Notes under the pieces: generated by a model
Told to the model about the DNA's origin: nothing
The model's database searches: none
Seen by the model: the letters and a program-made list of their open reading frames with translations, nothing else
In this document: piece after piece, positions 6,546 through 15,462 of the stretch
How positions within the stretch are numbered: position 1 is the first letter of the stretch
Layout of the letters: each line of letters opens with the position of its first letter
Position numbers and translations under genes: made by a program
Source of the DNA: an uncultured Pelagibacteraceae bacterium
GTDB lineage: Bacteria > Pseudomonadota > Alphaproteobacteria > Pelagibacterales > Pelagibacteraceae
Direction of reading: 5' to 3'
Assembly: GCA_902519635.1 (NCBI GenBank)
Contig: CABYKW010000006.1
Coordinates: 1 to 24,906, forward strand
DNA length: 24,906 bases

Positions 6546-7892
6546 TTTTTTGAATGATATTTTAAATACTCTTTTTAAGAAAAATGGAACAAATGTTAAC
6601 ACAACTAATCCCATTGCCCAATTAGTGATCATTATAGTATAAAAAATATCCTGATATTCTCCGTTCCTTATGTTGATCACATACCATAGTGAAATAAATG
6701 GTATTAAAGTAAGTCTCAGTATTGTCATGTACAAACTATATGTAGGTCTTTTGAGAGCTTGAAATAAAGCTGAAGTGATAAAAAAGATTGGATAAACAGG
6801 ACCTATTAATGCAGCAACTTGCAAATAAAGAGCTCCACTTTGAATTACTTGAGGATCGCTTGTAAAAAAAGATATAATTAATTCAGAGGTCAAATAGATA
6901 AAAATACCAGCTAAAACCATAAATCCCGAACCAAACATTAATGCCTTTCCGTAAACTTCTTGGACCCTAACATAGAATTTTGCACCAAAATTTTGACCTG
7001 CTATTGATAAAACGGCAGTATTTAATCCTATAACTGGTAACAATAAAACTTGTTCAATTCTTACAGCAGTACCATAACCTGCTGTTGCTAATTCACCAAA
7101 CTGACCCACGAAATAGAAAATATTAAACACTCCAAACATGATCATTAGCATTGTAAACATTATTGGAACCGATTGTTTAAAAAGAGTGCTGATATAGTCT
7201 ATCTTTGGTTTAAAGCATTCTAACTTTAAATATCTTTTTAATTTGCAACAATAAACTTTATTGGCTAAATAGATTAGTCCTATGAATTGAGAAACTAATG
7301 TAGCAATGGCCAAACCGGCTATACCAAAAGCAGGTATAAATCCATAACCAAAAATAAATAGAGGGTTAAGAAATATATTTAGAAAAAAAGTGAATATTAA
7401 AACATTTCTATAACTTTTTGTGTCACCTTGCGCATTGAGAGTTCCATTCAATGATAACTGAATTAATACAATTATAGAACCAAAAAATATAATATCTAAA
7501 TATTCTCGTGTTAAAATAATACTAGACTCACTTGAGCCCATAATTCTTAAAAGTTCATCTGAAAAATTTAAGCCAAATAGTGTTACAAAAATAGATATAG
7601 CTATTGCAAAAACTATAGACTGAGCAACATACATTGATGCCTTCTTGTCTTCCTTAGCTCCAATAGAATTACTTATAAGCGCAGTTGTTCCTGCCCCAAT
7701 ACCAACTGCTACTGCAATGGCTATGAAATATATTGGCCATGATTTTGCTATAGCTGCCAGAGCTTCTGGAGAAATTCTACCAGCAAAATAAGTATCAACT
7801 AAATTATAAAATGTTTGAAATAGAGAACCTGTACTAGCAGGTATTGTAACTTTTCTTAGTAGTGACCAAATTGAGTCTTTTGTTAAATTCAT
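6531..7892 (-). CDS. MATE family efflux transporter
   Basis: A multidrug and toxic compound extrusion family protein, 453 aa with about 12 hydrophobic segments in two homologous halves. MATE proteins export cationic drugs or metabolites in exchange for Na+ or H+. The N-terminal PASTGSLFQTFYNLVDTYF and the ISNSIGAKEDKKA stretch are typical of the family, as is the mid-protein TAGYGTAVRIEQ. It lies 15 bp after trhO and ends the minus-strand gatCAB run. The inverted-repeat edge falls within codon 320, so only the last third (about TM9-12) is duplicated in the right arm, where it is fused to topA. This copy is the intact one. Substrate unknown. Confidence 0.9.
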   Translation of the reverse strand: MNLTKDSIWSLLRKVTIPASTGSLFQTFYNLVDTYFAGRISPEALAAIAKSWPIYFIAIAVAVGIGAGTTALISNSIGAKEDKKASMYVAQSIVFAIAISIFVTLFGLNFSDELLRIMGSSESSIILTREYLDIIFFGSIIVLIQLSLNGTLNAQGDTKSYRNVLIFTFFLNIFLNPLFIFGYGFIPAFGIAGLAIATLVSQFIGLIYLANKVYCCKLKRYLKLECFKPKIDYISTLFKQSVPIMFTMLMIMFGVFNIFYFVGQFGELATAGYGTAVRIEQVLLLPVIGLNTAVLSIAGQNFGAKFYVRVQEVYGKALMFGSGFMVLAGIFIYLTSELIISFFTSDPQVIQSGALYLQVAALIGPVYPIFFITSALFQALKRPTYSLYMTILRLTLIPFISLWYVINIRNGEYQDIFYTIMITNWAMGLVVLTFVPFFLKRVFKISFKKLFVF

Positions 7893-7907
7893 AAGAGAGA
7901 TAATTTG

Positions 7908-8303
7908 CTAAAATTCTTTCTGAAAAATATATTTTTTACCTGATCTTTTAGCAAAGTCTATCTGCTTCTGTCTCATTCTAAATCGAGTTATTTGGTCACT
8001 TGTTAACTTGTCTTTACATCGATTACAGGAAACACCTTCTTCATATTTTTTAGACTTTTTATCTTTAAGTGATATTGGGCTTCTACAGCCGCTACAAATC
8101 ATGTAAGATCCTACTTTCAAATCATGTTTAACTGAAACCCTATTATCAAAAACAAAACATTCACCCTTCCACATACTATTTTTCTTCTTAATTTTTTTTA
8201 AGTAGTTCAAGATACCACCTTTTAATTGGAAGATATTTTTGAATCCTTTTTTTTCTAAATAGATAGAAGCCTTTTCACATCTTATACCTCCAGTACAAAA
8301 CAT
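7908..8303 (-). pseudogene. trhO: TrhO, C-terminal part after a frameshift
   Basis: This frame carries the rhodanese active-site loop with the catalytic Cys in FCTGGIRCEKAS, the LKGGILNYL segment, and a C-terminal cysteine-rich part (CSGC and CNRC pairs, probably a small metal site). TrhO uses these to hydroxylate uridine 34 of tRNAs to 5-hydroxyuridine. The ATG at 8303 is just the methionine before the active-site loop, not a true start; the protein begins at 8811. With one A fewer at 8313-8322, both parts join as NKKKPLAMFCTGG, matching the family. Confidence 0.85.
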
Positions 8304-8811
8304 AGCTAATGGTTTTTTTTTTATTAAGTTTATTTAAGTATTTTGGAAATTCTCTAAAATGTTTTACTTTTGGATTTATTGCTCCCTTAAAAGTACCTAC
8401 TTCATATTCAAAAGGTTTTCTAGCATCAAGAACGGAAGTTTTTTTATTTTTGATAAGTTTATTCCACTTTATAGGGTCTATATGATTGTTGTTCTTGTTT
8501 TCTGAGGATACATAAATTCCCATTGGAACCACTTCATTTTTAATCTTAATTTTTGGTCTATGAAAAGGCTGAAATTTACTTTTTGAAATATTTTCACTAT
8601 CGAAATTTTTAATCTTTAGTAAGTTTTTAATCTTTTTTTTAATAATACTAAGATTCTTAGTTTTTCCAGCGAAAGTTCCGTTTATTCCTTCTTTTGAAAT
8701 AATTATTGTTCCTCTTATATTTAATTTCTTTAAATAACTTTCAAGAATAATTTTATTTTTTTTAAGAGAATTAAGTTTCTTAAATTTATAAAATCCAAAT
8801 ACATCAAACAT
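8275..8811 (-). pseudogene. trhO: TrhO (tRNA uridine 5-hydroxylase), N-terminal part before a frameshift
   Basis: The N-terminal part has the TrhO/YceA N-terminal domain (ISKEGINGTFAG, where E. coli has an HEGIN motif) followed by the first half of the rhodanese domain (VLDARKPFEYEVGTFKGAI). After the A10 run, the frame goes wrong and stops at 8275 without the active-site cysteine. Read through the shift, the gene spans 7908-8811 and about 300 aa, near the usual size. It starts with TAATG, sharing one base with the O-methyltransferase stop, within the minus-strand run from gatC. The shift may be a sequencing error, a real mutation, or a site rescued by slippage. Confidence 0.85.
8313..8322 (-). 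other. A10 homopolymer at the trhO frameshift
   Basis: Ten consecutive A on the coding (minus) strand. Nine would restore the frame between the N-terminal half and the active-site half of TrhO. The tract is in the single-copy part of the window, so there is no second copy here to compare. Confidence 0.85.
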
Positions 8812-9464
8812 TATTGCCTTTCACATATAGTAAAACCATCTCCTAAAGGAAGAATTGTTTTTTTGGTTCTCTTATCATCTTTAACATATTTATTAAACTC
8901 TCTAATTATATTAGTGAATTTATCATCTTTTTTTGAGTCAGCTACATCTCCATTCCATAAAACATTATCTATAATAATTAAACCTCCAGTATGAACTAAA
9001 CTAACTGAAAAATCATAATATTTTTTATAGTTTTCTTTGTCTGCATCAATAAAAATTAAGTCAAAGATATTACCAGTTGATTTTATTTCTTTTAAACTAT
9101 CTAATGCTGGCTTGATCATTTGTATAATTCTTTTTTCATTTGCTTTTTCATAAAAGTTTCTCGCCAATTTACTAAATTCATCATTTTTATCTAAGCTAAC
9201 TAAGATACCATCCCTGGGTAAAGCTAATGCCATTGACAGAGCACTAAAACCAGTAAAACTCCCTATCTCTAATATCTTTTTAATATGTGAAGATTTTATT
9301 AATGTTTGTAAAAATTGTGCTTGAGAAATTGAAATTTGTAATTTTTTTTGATCTCCTAAATTGTTGTTGTAGTTGATTATTTCTTTCTGAACATTAGTTA
9401 GATCTTCTGAATGATCAATAATGTATTTTTCTAAATTATCATTTAAATTTAAATTTTTAGGCAC
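8811..9464 (-). CDS. SAM-dependent O-methyltransferase (family 3, COMT-like)
   Basis: A class I methyltransferase of 217 aa in the metal-dependent catechol/caffeoyl-CoA O-methyltransferase family (COG4122 type). The SAM-binding motif ILEIGSFTGFSALSMAL lies at residues 64-80. The metal-binding signature is FIDADKENY (Asp140, Asp142) with Asp166-Asn167 in IIIDNVLWNGDV. Family members methylate small hydroxylated aromatics, and some modify tRNA hydroxyuridine (TrmR type). A TrmR-like role would suit its position next to trhO, whose product is 5-hydroxyuridine, but that is inference. It starts 2 bp after the gatB stop and shares one base with trhO. Confidence 0.87.
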   Translation of the reverse strand: MPKNLNLNDNLEKYIIDHSEDLTNVQKEIINYNNNLGDQKKLQISISQAQFLQTLIKSSHIKKILEIGSFTGFSALSMALALPRDGILVSLDKNDEFSKLARNFYEKANEKRIIQMIKPALDSLKEIKSTGNIFDLIFIDADKENYKKYYDFSVSLVHTGGLIIIDNVLWNGDVADSKKDDKFTNIIREFNKYVKDDKRTKKTILPLGDGFTICERQ

Positions 9465-9466
9465 AA

Positions 9467-10936
9467 TTAACTTTTTAAGAGTTTTTTTAAGATTTCATTC
9501 ACTAATTGAGGATTAGCTTTTCCACTCGAAACTTTCATTACTTCTCCAACAAAAAAACCAAATAACTTTTCTTTACCTGCTTTATATTGTTCAACCTTAT
9601 CTTTATTTTTAATTAAAATTTTAGTTATCATCATTTCTAATTTTTTAGGATCACTTTCCTGTTTCATCCCTCTAGATTCTATTATTTTTTTTGGACTATT
9701 GCCGCTTTCAACCATAATTTCGAAGACATCTTTTCCTATTCTTCCTGAAATTTCACCTGATTTAATTGATTGAATTAAATCAGCAAAGTTTTTAGTAGAA
9801 ATAGGTGAATTGGATATACTAAGCCCTTTATCATTTAACATTGCAAATAAATCCCCTATCATCCATGTTGCGGCAAGTTTTTTATCAGATAATTTTGCGA
9901 CTTCTTCATAATAATCTGAAATCTCTTTTTCAGAAACTAGTACATTTGCTTCGTATGAGTTAAGCCCATAATCTTTAATAAATCTCTCTTTTTTTTTATC
10001 AGGCAACTCAGGCAAAGACTCTTTTAAATCATCGATTAACTTTTGATCAAGTTTTAAAGGCAATAAATCAGGATCAGGAAAATACCTGTAATCATGAGCA
10101 TCTTCTTTTGATCTCATAGATCTTGTTTGATTTTTTTTAGTGTCAAAAAGTCTTGTTTCTTGATTTATCTCTTTGCCTTGATCTAATAATTCAACTTGTC
10201 TGCTAGCTTCATATTCAATTGCCATTTGCATAAACTTAATTGAATTTACATTTTTAATTTCACAACGTGTTCCAAGTTTTTTATCTCCTATTTTTCTGAC
10301 TGATACATTTACGTCAGCTCTTAACGATCCCTCCTGCATATTGCCGTCGCAAGTACCTAAGTATCTCATTATAGTTCTTAATTTTTTTATATAAGCATTT
10401 ACTTCTTCGGGAGATCTAAGATCAGGCTTACTAACAATCTCCATTAGAGCAATTCCAGAACGATTTAAATCTACGTAAGTGTTTGACGGATCCATATCGT
10501 GAATGCTTTTACCTGCATCTTGTTCTAAATGAAGTCTTTCTATAACGATTTCTTTTGTTCCATAAGGCATATCTAATAAAACCTTGCCTTCACCAACAAT
10601 TGGATTTTTATATTGCGAAATTTGATAACCTTGAGGTAAGTCTGCATAAAAATAGTTTTTCCTATCAAAGACTGAGTAATTGTTAATTTTTGCATTTAAA
10701 CCCAGACCGGTTCTAATTGCTTGTTTAACACACTCTTCATTAATTACTGGCAACATTCCAGGAAAAGCTGAGTCAATTAAACTGACTTGATCATTTGGAT
10801 TGCCTCCAAATTTAGTTGATGAGCTTGAAAAAAGTTTAGAATTTGAAAGGATTTGAGCATGTACTTCTAGCCCAATAATTACTTCGTACTTTCCTTTCTC
10901 TCCATTAATAAAATAATCAAATTTTTCTTTACTCAT
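9467..10936 (-). CDS. gatB: Glu/Asp-tRNA amidotransferase subunit B
   Basis: The kinase-like subunit of GatCAB, which activates mischarged Glu-tRNA-Gln (and Asp-tRNA-Asn) with ATP, receives ammonia from GatA, and forms the correct amide. It has 489 aa, near the usual 475-500. [12 protein letters not shown] at the N terminus and [17 protein letters not shown] are family signatures; the C-terminal 150 residues form the YqeY-like tRNA-binding part. I chose the ATG at 10936 over the GTG at 10945 because its ATGA overlap with the gatA stop (10933-10935) is the classic coupling arrangement. It is the third gene of gatC-gatA-gatB. Confidence 0.96.
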   Translation of the reverse strand: MSKEKFDYFINGEKGKYEVIIGLEVHAQILSNSKLFSSSSTKFGGNPNDQVSLIDSAFPGMLPVINEECVKQAIRTGLGLNAKINNYSVFDRKNYFYADLPQGYQISQYKNPIVGEGKVLLDMPYGTKEIVIERLHLEQDAGKSIHDMDPSNTYVDLNRSGIALMEIVSKPDLRSPEEVNAYIKKLRTIMRYLGTCDGNMQEGSLRADVNVSVRKIGDKKLGTRCEIKNVNSIKFMQMAIEYEASRQVELLDQGKEINQETRLFDTKKNQTRSMRSKEDAHDYRYFPDPDLLPLKLDQKLIDDLKESLPELPDKKKERFIKDYGLNSYEANVLVSEKEISDYYEEVAKLSDKKLAATWMIGDLFAMLNDKGLSISNSPISTKNFADLIQSIKSGEISGRIGKDVFEIMVESGNSPKKIIESRGMKQESDPKKLEMMITKILIKNKDKVEQYKAGKEKLFGFFVGEVMKVSSGKANPQLVNEILKKLLKS

Positions 10937-12390
10937 GACCACCACTTTTTAATTTGATTTTTAAACCCACAATTTTTTTCAAATGCATATCCTATATTCA
11001 ATATTTTTTGCTCATCTAAGGCTTTGCCTATTAATTGTAATCCTAAAGGATACCCTTGTTTGTCTAATCCTGCAGGTAATGATAAAGCTGGTAATCCAGC
11101 CAAGTTTACTGGAACTGTAAAAATATCATTTAAATACATTGAAACTGGGTCATTAGTTTTTTCACCTATCTTAAATGCAGAGCTTGGAGTTGAAGGAGTA
11201 AGAATTGCATCAACTTTTTTAAAATTATCATCAAAATCTTTTTTTATTAATTTTCTAACTTTTTGAGCTTTTAAATAATAAGCGTCGTAATAACCTGAGG
11301 ACAAGACATAAGTACCTATTAATATTCTTCTTTTAACTTCATCTCCAAATCCTTCAGATCTAGTATGTTCGTACATTTCTACTAAATCTTTTCCTTTTTT
11401 TGATCTATAGCCATAACGTACACCATCGTATCTTGCTAAATTTGAAGAGGCTTCTGCTGGTGCAACTATATAGTAAGTTGGCAAAGCATATTTGGTATGC
11501 GGTAGTGAAATATCTATTAATTGAGCGCCTAGGTCTTTTAATATTTTTTTTCCTTTTTCCCATAGATCATCAATTTCTTTTGGCATGTTTTCTACTCGAT
11601 ACTCCTTTGGAATACCAATTTTTAATCCTTTAACATTATCTTTTAAATTTTTTGAATAAGATTCTTTTTTTTTATTAATTGAAGTTGAGTCTTTTTCATC
11701 AAAACCGGACATAGCTTCAAGCATAATTGCGGAATCAGTTACAGTTTTTGTCATTGGTCCTGCTTGATCTAGTGAAGAGGCAAATGCAACGATACCCCAT
11801 CTTGAACATAGTCCATAAGTTGGTTTCAGGCCAACCGTACCTGTAAATGAGGCTGGTTGTCTTATAGATCCACCAGTATCAGTACCAATTGTTGCTGGGG
11901 TTAAATCAGCAGCTAATGCAGACGAAGATCCACCAGAGGATCCTCCTGGTACTAATTTATCACCAACAGGGTTAATGACATTTCCAAAAAAACTTGTTTC
12001 ATTAGAAGAACCCATAGCAAACTCATCACAATTTAATTTTCCTAGCAAGAAAGCTCCATTATTCCATAAATTTCTTGTGACAGTTGACTCATATGATGGA
12101 ATAAAATTATTTAAAATATTGCTTCCTGCAGTAGTTTTCGTGTTTTCAGTGCAAAATAAATCTTTTACTGCTAAAGGAATACCAGGAAGTGTCTGTTCAT
12201 AGTTAGGTTTGCTATCAAATTTTTTAGCATTTTCAAGAGCTTGATCGAAAGTTGTTGTAACGAAAGCATTAAGTTTTTTTGCTTCTTCAATATTCTTTAT
12301 ATATGCTTGAGTAAGATCTAATGATGAAATTTTCTTTGATTTAATATTTTCAACAATTTCGTTTAAACTTTTATTAGTTATTTCGCTCAT
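10933..12390 (-). CDS. gatA: Glu/Asp-tRNA amidotransferase subunit A (amidase)
   Basis: The glutaminase/amidase subunit of GatCAB, 485 aa. It releases ammonia from glutamine and channels it to GatB. The Ser-cis-Ser-Lys triad is complete: Lys76 in LAVKDLF, Ser151 in GGSSGGSS and Ser175 in [10 protein letters not shown], with the same spacings as in S. aureus GatA (79/154/178). The start ATG shares one base with the gatC stop (TAATG), and the stop overlaps gatB by ATGA. Presence of GatCAB suggests indirect Gln-tRNA or Asn-tRNA formation, as usual in Alphaproteobacteria. Confidence 0.97.
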   Translation of the reverse strand: MSEITNKSLNEIVENIKSKKISSLDLTQAYIKNIEEAKKLNAFVTTTFDQALENAKKFDSKPNYEQTLPGIPLAVKDLFCTENTKTTAGSNILNNFIPSYESTVTRNLWNNGAFLLGKLNCDEFAMGSSNETSFFGNVINPVGDKLVPGGSSGGSSSALAADLTPATIGTDTGGSIRQPASFTGTVGLKPTYGLCSRWGIVAFASSLDQAGPMTKTVTDSAIMLEAMSGFDEKDSTSINKKKESYSKNLKDNVKGLKIGIPKEYRVENMPKEIDDLWEKGKKILKDLGAQLIDISLPHTKYALPTYYIVAPAEASSNLARYDGVRYGYRSKKGKDLVEMYEHTRSEGFGDEVKRRILIGTYVLSSGYYDAYYLKAQKVRKLIKKDFDDNFKKVDAILTPSTPSSAFKIGEKTNDPVSMYLNDIFTVPVNLAGLPALSLPAGLDKQGYPLGLQLIGKALDEQKILNIGYAFEKNCGFKNQIKKWWS

Positions 12391-12677
12391 TACTCTACGA
12401 CCTTTGGTACTACAAAAAACTCCTCGTTTTTTTTAGGAGAATTTTTCAAAATTTTTTCTCTTATTTTTCCATCGCTTATTTGATCTTTTCTAGATCTTAA
12501 AGACTCATTTAATATAGATGTTAACGGTTCGACTTTGTCTGTATTCAATTCATTCAACTGCTCAATAAACTTAAAAATTGAGTTTAAATCTTTAGTAAGG
12601 CTATCTACTTTGGCTTCATCTACTGAAATTCTAGCCAATTTAGCAACATGTTTAATTTTTTCTTTATCTAAGGGCAT
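12390..12677 (-). CDS. gatC: Glu/Asp-tRNA amidotransferase subunit C
   Basis: A small 95-aa subunit that wraps around GatA and stabilises the GatA-GatB complex. The length and the [13 protein letters not shown] terminus followed by [18 protein letters not shown] and VEPLTSIL are typical. It is the first gene of the minus-strand run reaching to the MATE gene, in which gaps never exceed 15 bp. It faces ruvX across only 50 bp, which must hold both promoters. Confidence 0.95.
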   Translation of the reverse strand: MPLDKEKIKHVAKLARISVDEAKVDSLTKDLNSIFKFIEQLNELNTDKVEPLTSILNESLRSRKDQISDGKIREKILKNSPKKNEEFFVVPKVVE

Positions 12678-12715
12678 TTGTGAAATAAGTTAATCAAATG
12701 TGTTTTATCACAAAT
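12676..12715. promoter_or_regulatory. Imperfect palindrome between gatC and ruvX
   Basis: ATTTGTGA (12676-12683) is matched by its reverse complement TCACAAAT (12708-12715) across 24 bp, spanning the divergent promoter region. It could be a regulator site or a hairpin, or chance. The TGTGA/TCACA halves resemble CRP-type half sites, but the spacing is wrong for one dimer. Confidence 0.25.
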
Positions 12716-12727
12716 TAGGTAAATTTC

Positions 12728-13192
12728 ATGCTTGATATTGAAGTATTTATTGAAAAAATTAAGAAAAAATCCAGGATATTAGGTGTTGATCCAGGCGGCA
12801 AAAGAATAGGAATAGCTATTTCAGATGAAAATAAAATTGTAGCCACTCCTTACACTACAATTATCAAAGAAAATTATACTGATATGATATCTCAAATAAG
12901 TAAAATTGTTGAGGAATATAAGATTGACGGAATAGTTGTTGGAAATCCAATTAATATGGATGGGTCTGAAGGCCCTTCCTCCCAGTCCGCTAAAGATCTT
13001 GCTAAAAATCTGTCAAAAGATATTACTGAAAATATCACCTTGTGGGATGAGAGACTTTCAAGCCAAGGAGCCTTTAATTTATCCAATGAATTAGCAATAA
13101 ATTCATCTAAAAAGGTAAAGAAATTAGATGAAAATTCAGCACAATTTATCCTTCAAGGGGCATTAGATTATTATCACAAAAAAAATACTTGA
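12728..13192 (+). CDS. ruvX: Putative Holliday junction resolvase RuvX (YqgF)
   Basis: An RNase H-fold nuclease of 154 aa, implicated in pre-16S rRNA 5' end processing and Holliday junction resolution. The N-terminal strand ILGVDPGGKRIGIAIS has the catalytic Asp21. The GNPINMDGSEGPSSQ loop, WDERLSSQGA and the C-terminal LDENSAQFILQ, with its conserved Asp, complete the family pattern. The ATG at 12728 leaves about 13 residues before the first strand, slightly longer than usual. It is divergent from gatC and 35 bp before pyrB. Confidence 0.93.
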   Translation: MLDIEVFIEKIKKKSRILGVDPGGKRIGIAISDENKIVATPYTTIIKENYTDMISQISKIVEEYKIDGIVVGNPINMDGSEGPSSQSAKDLAKNLSKDITENITLWDERLSSQGAFNLSNELAINSSKKVKKLDENSAQFILQGALDYYHKKNT

Positions 13193-13198
13193 TATAAT
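13171..13198 (+). promoter_or_regulatory. Possible promoter of pyrB-pyrC'-plsY
   Basis: A perfect TATAAT (13193-13198) lies just after the ruvX stop, preceded after 16 bp by TTATCA (13171-13176). The predicted start near 13205 gives a leader of about 23 nt before the pyrB ATG at 13228. Prediction only. Confidence 0.4.
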
Positions 13199-13227
13199 AT
13201 AGTAAAAGGCCTATAGAGTTGATTTTA

Positions 13228-14172
13228 ATGGCAACTGTAAAAAAAGTTTCAGCTATTAAAAACACTCCCCAACATCTATTAGGTATTCAAAATTTATCAG
13301 TTCAAGAGGCAAAAAGCATATTAACTGAGGCAAAAACTTTCATTAAACTAAACAGAAGTAGTTCTAAAAAACTAGATCTTTTAAGAGGAAAAACTCAAAT
13401 TAATTTATTTTTTGAACCTTCTACTAGAACTCAAAGTTCATTTGACTTAGCCGGGAAAAGATTAGGTGCTGACGTAATGACTATGAATATGAGTAATTCA
13501 GCTCTAAAAAAAGGAGAAACTTTAATTGATACTGCGATGACATTAAATGCAATGCATCCAGATATAATTGTTATAAGACATCAAGACTCTGGTGCACCAA
13601 ACCTTCTTTCACAAAAAGTTAATTGCACTGTAATAAATGCAGGTGATGGAAGAAGAGAACATCCTACTCAAGCACTGTTAGATGCTTTAACAATAATTAA
13701 CAGAAAAGGAAACATTGAAGGATTAAAAATTGCAATATGTGGTGACATACTTCACTCAAGAGTAGCTAGATCAAATATTTATCTCATGAACATGTTAGGA
13801 GCAGAAGTTAATGTCATTGCACCAAAAACTTTAATGCCACATGGAATTGAAAAGTTAGGAGTCAAAGCTTTTACAGATATGAAAAAAGGATTAGATGGCT
13901 GTGATATAGTTATGATGTTGAGATTACAAAATGAAAGAATGCAAGGATCGTTTCTTCCATCAAAAAGAGAATATTATGAATTTTTTGGATTAACTCCGGA
14001 TAAACTAAAATTTGCTAACAAAGATGCATTACTTATGCATCCAGGTCCAATGAATAGAGGTGTAGAGATTGATACAAAATTAGCTGATGACATTAATGTT
14101 AGTCTGGTAAAAGAACAAGTTGAATTAGGAGTAGCGGTAAGGATGGCATGTTTAAAATTATATTGTAAATAA
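13228..14172 (+). CDS. pyrB: Aspartate carbamoyltransferase catalytic subunit
   Basis: Catalyses carbamoyl phosphate + L-aspartate to N-carbamoyl-aspartate, the committed step of pyrimidine synthesis, in the cytoplasm. It has 314 aa, the usual size. The carbamoyl-phosphate site FFEPSTRTQ covers residues 61-69; ALKKGET (92-98), HPTQAL (145-150) and MHPGPMNRG near the C terminus are also present. I prefer the ATG at 13228 over the TTG at 13219, which adds three unsupported residues. Its stop abuts the ATG of the dihydroorotase-like gene with no gap. No pyrI regulatory gene is nearby. The pyrB-pyrC' pairing is the arrangement in which ATCase assembles with an inactive dihydroorotase-like partner. 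Confidence 0.96.
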   Translation: MATVKKVSAIKNTPQHLLGIQNLSVQEAKSILTEAKTFIKLNRSSSKKLDLLRGKTQINLFFEPSTRTQSSFDLAGKRLGADVMTMNMSNSALKKGETLIDTAMTLNAMHPDIIVIRHQDSGAPNLLSQKVNCTVINAGDGRREHPTQALLDALTIINRKGNIEGLKIAICGDILHSRVARSNIYLMNMLGAEVNVIAPKTLMPHGIEKLGVKAFTDMKKGLDGCDIVMMLRLQNERMQGSFLPSKREYYEFFGLTPDKLKFANKDALLMHPGPMNRGVEIDTKLADDINVSLVKEQVELGVAVRMACLKLYCK

Positions 14173-15462
14173 ATGACAGAAAAAATTTTAACCAATTTAA
14201 GAATTATAGATCCATCTCAAAAAATGGATGAGGTGGGTAATATAATTATTGACAAAAATGGGAAAATTAAATCTATTGGAAAAAGTACTAAAAGTTCAGA
14301 AACATCAAAATCAGCAGAAAAAATTGATTTAAAAGGAAATATAGCTATTCCTGGTATAGTAGACATGAAAGCCTTTGTAGGTGAACCTGGCTTTGAATAT
14401 AAAGAGAACTTTAGAACACTTAGCCAAGCAGCCTTAGCTGGAGGTGTAACATCAATTGTTACAATGCCAAATACTAAGCCGATTATAGATAACGTCTCTA
14501 TGGTGGACTTTATAATCAGAAGAGGTAGAGATAAAGCTAAAGTAAACCTGTTTCCTTGCGCCTCAATTACAAGACAAACTGAAGGTAATCAAATGACTGA
14601 ATTTGGTTTATTAAAAGCAAGAGGAATAATCGGATTTAGTGATGTAAATAAAACTATACAAAATACAGAATTGATGTCTAGAATAATGAATTATGCTTCT
14701 GATCTAGACGTATTAATAATGCAACATGCAGAAGATTATGAATTATCTAAAAGTTCTTGCATAAATGAAAGTGAGGTAGCTACAAGATTAGGTTTACAAG
14801 GAGTTTCAGACATAGCAGAAAAAATTATTATTGAAAGAGATCTTTCTTTGTTAAGTGAATTCCCTTGTAGATATCACATTAATCAAATTTCCTCCAAAAA
14901 TTCTCTCGACGTAATTAAAAAAAATAAATCTAACGGAATAAAATTCAGCACTGGTGTATCAATAAATAATTTATCCTTAAATCAAAACGATATTGGAGAG
15001 TTTAGAACTTTTTTAAAACTATCCCCTCCTCTTAGAAGCGAAGAAGATAGGCTTTCTTTGATTGAGGGTATAAAAAATGATCTTATAGATGTAATCGTAT
15101 CAGATCATATTCCTGAAGATGAAGAAAGTAAGAGATTACCCTTTGCACAAGCAGCTACTGGATCGATTGGTATAGAAACATTATTATCTCTTGCTTTAGA
15201 ACTTTATCATAATGACTCTTTGCCTTTAGAAAAAATTATTAAATGCTTAACTATAAATCCTGCTAAGATTCTGAAAATTAATAAAGGAACATTAAAAAAA
15301 GGATCAGATGCAGATCTTTGTATATTCGATATAGAAAAACCTTGGGTGGTCAAAGCTGAAAATTTAAAATCAAAATCAAAAAATACTGCGATTGAAGATA
15401 GAAAACTTCAAGGTAAAGTAAAAATGACTTTATTAAATGGTGAAGTAGTATATTCAAATTAA
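14173..15462 (+). CDS. pyrC: Dihydroorotase-like protein lacking the HxH metal motif (PyrC' type)
   Basis: An amidohydrolase-fold protein of 429 aa, by overall sequence a class I dihydroorotase (cyclises carbamoyl-aspartate to dihydroorotate). The usual metal motif D-x-H-x-H-x-R before EPG is replaced: residues 64-73 read DMKAFVGEPG, so both histidines and the substrate-binding arginine are absent. Other landmarks remain: AALAGGVTSIVTMPNT, GFSDVN, the QHAED and YHINQIS histidines, and SDH near residue 315. Such degenerate copies next to pyrB are known in Pseudomonas as PyrC', needed for ATCase assembly but not catalysis, and similar genes occur in Alphaproteobacteria. I infer a structural role, with the active dihydroorotase elsewhere. 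Confidence 0.88.
   Translation: MTEKILTNLRIIDPSQKMDEVGNIIIDKNGKIKSIGKSTKSSETSKSAEKIDLKGNIAIPGIVDMKAFVGEPGFEYKENFRTLSQAALAGGVTSIVTMPNTKPIIDNVSMVDFIIRRGRDKAKVNLFPCASITRQTEGNQMTEFGLLKARGIIGFSDVNKTIQNTELMSRIMNYASDLDVLIMQHAEDYELSKSSCINESEVATRLGLQGVSDIAEKIIIERDLSLLSEFPCRYHINQISSKNSLDVIKKNKSNGIKFSTGVSINNLSLNQNDIGEFRTFLKLSPPLRSEEDRLSLIEGIKNDLIDVIVSDHIPEDEESKRLPFAQAATGSIGIETLLSLALELYHNDSLPLEKIIKCLTINPAKILKINKGTLKKGSDADLCIFDIEKPWVVKAENLKSKSKNTAIEDRKLQGKVKMTLLNGEVVYSN

Larger units (their letters stand above)
1..6934 (+). repeat. Left arm of a 6,934-bp inverted repeat
   Basis: This stretch recurs as its reverse complement at 17973-24906, with base x pairing with base 24907-x. All arm genes have mirror copies with identical translations, and the sequences I compared directly (both window ends, tRNA, riboswitch, SOS box, junction) match perfectly. 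The first mismatch inward is 6935 against 17972. The arm ends inside the MATE gene and starts inside a lytic transglycosylase gene, so neither edge is a natural gene boundary. No transposase, integrase or short terminal repeat marks the edges. Confidence 0.97.

Noticed and set aside
10937..10945. GTG start of gatB at 10945
   Set aside because: The ATG at 10936 forms the standard ATGA overlap with gatA and needs no rare start.
12701..12714. A CRP/FNR site in TGTGTTTTATCACA
   Set aside because: The half sites are separated by 4 bp where a CRP/FNR dimer requires 6, and one half is degenerate.
13219..13227. TTG start of pyrB at 13219
   Set aside because: It adds only three residues; the ATG at 13228 gives the normal N terminus.
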